A DNA stretch of 64,000 bases from Bacteroidota bacterium (lineage in GTDB: Bacteria; Bacteroidota; Bacteroidia; Chitinophagales; Chitinophagaceae): assembly GCA_005882315.1 (NCBI GenBank), contig VBAR01000001.1, positions 62,001 to 126,000 of the forward strand, written 5' to 3'. The position numbers and the translations under genes were made by a program. Below the pieces are notes generated by a model, which had not been told where the DNA came from, searched no databases, and saw only the letters and a list, made by a program, of their open reading frames with translations. This document shows positions 63,745 to 64,000 of this stretch, piece after piece. Position 1 is the stretch's first letter. The number at the start of each line of letters is the position of its first letter.

Positions 63745-63816
63745 TGTTTAATATGTTTAAAGTTTAATGTTCGTTCCGAAGCAACTTTAAACATTAAACC
63801 TGAAACTTTAAACAAC
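63741..63816. repeat. AT-rich simple repeat upstream of lpxD (AAACTTTAAAC-type)
   Basis: Units of TTTAATGTTTAA and AACTTTAAACATTAAAC form imperfect inverted repeats around CGTTCCGAAGC. It shares GAAACTTTAAAC with the spacer at 4930-4965. Confidence 0.7.
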
Positions 63817-63817
63817 C

Positions 63818-64000
63818 ATGACATTTACCGCAGCACAAATAGCCCTGCTTACCAACGGAAGAATTGAAGGAGATGCCAATGCATCCGTTACATCTTTTGG
63901 AAAAATTGAAGAAGCAACAGTTGGACAGCTTAGTTTTTTTGCGAACCCCAAATACGAAGAATATTTATATACCACCGGCGCCTCTGTTATCATCATCAAT
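63818..64000 (+). CDS. lpxD: UDP-3-O-acylglucosamine N-acyltransferase LpxD (N-terminal part, truncated by window edge)
   Basis: LpxD adds the second acyl chain to UDP-3-O-acyl-glucosamine in lipid A synthesis. Only 61 residues are in the window: MTFTAAQIALLTNGRIEGD, then VTSFGKIEEATVGQLSFFAN and PKYEEYLYTTGASVIII, the characteristic N-terminal uridine-binding domain of LpxD. The start ATG is at 63818. The left-handed helix domain lies beyond the edge. It follows the HD gene on the same strand and indicates a Gram-negative envelope with lipid A. Confidence 0.9.
   Translation, partial: MTFTAAQIALLTNGRIEGDANASVTSFGKIEEATVGQLSFFANPKYEEYLYTTGASVIIIN

Noticed and set aside
1-64000. tRNA or rRNA genes, insertion sequences, prophage
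   Set aside because: No cloverleaf, rRNA-like stretch, transposase, integrase or phage structural gene was recognised on reading through; a covariance-model scan would be needed to exclude small RNAs.

Overview
The window comes from an AT-rich member of the Bacteroidota, most likely the Chitinophagaceae. This is inferred from gene content, not from a database search. The main indicators are SprA (the type IX secretion, T9SS, translocon), the T9SS regulator PorX, a geranylgeranylglyceryl-phosphate-type synthase, a futalosine hydrolase (MqnB), a class II ribonucleotide reductase, a split transketolase and TAnnTTTG-like promoter boxes without Shine-Dalgarno sequences. Most of the window is ordinary chromosomal core. 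No tRNA, rRNA, CRISPR array, insertion sequence or prophage was seen.

Layout. 1-4850 (minus): N-terminal ~1400 residues of SprA, running off the left edge, preceded by ruvA. 4.9-12.3 kb: fabH, a small membrane protein, a DinB-fold protein, a PLP-dependent sulfur amino acid enzyme, an exported serine hydrolase plus D-aminoacylase-like lipoprotein pair, and a GNAT. 12.3-16.4 kb: fabD, folE, two tandem PTPS-family genes, mqnB and rsmE. 16.4-24.3 kb: dnaB, a hypothetical protein, pheT, a coiled-coil protein next to zapA, a DUF457 membrane protein and a Tat-type DinB protein. 24.4-33.6 kb: nrdJ, the GGGP synthase gene, two M28 peptidases, and a LytTR/LytS two-component pair. 33.8-35.7 kb: dxs.

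36.0-45.05 kb is the most unusual part. It is a same-strand run of four exported proteins: a metacaspase-like protease with a DUF4384-like tail, a 1585-residue TPR-CHAT protein, an astacin-type zinc protease and a YkuD-like L,D-transpeptidase-like protein. The first two lie 12 bases apart. Two different caspase-clan proteases side by side, both with signal peptides, are the best candidate here for an undescribed envelope or extracellular proteolytic system. Its function is unknown.

45-58.7 kb returns to housekeeping: osmC, scpA, a DUF3078-like barrel, mscL, ppk2, an EamA transporter, frr, a WecA/TagO-like transferase, the N-terminal transketolase subunit, a LolC/E-like permease, rbfA, an MsbA-like exporter, an acyl-CoA dehydrogenase, a PhnP-like hydrolase and a small conserved-looking protein. 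58.8-64 kb: a DUF3857/transglutaminase-like protein, porX, an HD phosphohydrolase and the start of lpxD.

Non-coding signals include ten intrinsic terminators, a repeated 14-base palindrome (core CCGATAGCTATCGG), several AT-rich simple-repeat spacers, a perfect DnaA box upstream of dnaB, a DnaA-box-like palindrome upstream of nrdJ, and a structured leader before the PTPS genes. Three genes, sprA among them, appear to start with TTG. Residue numbers come from hand counting and could be off by one or two in long proteins.
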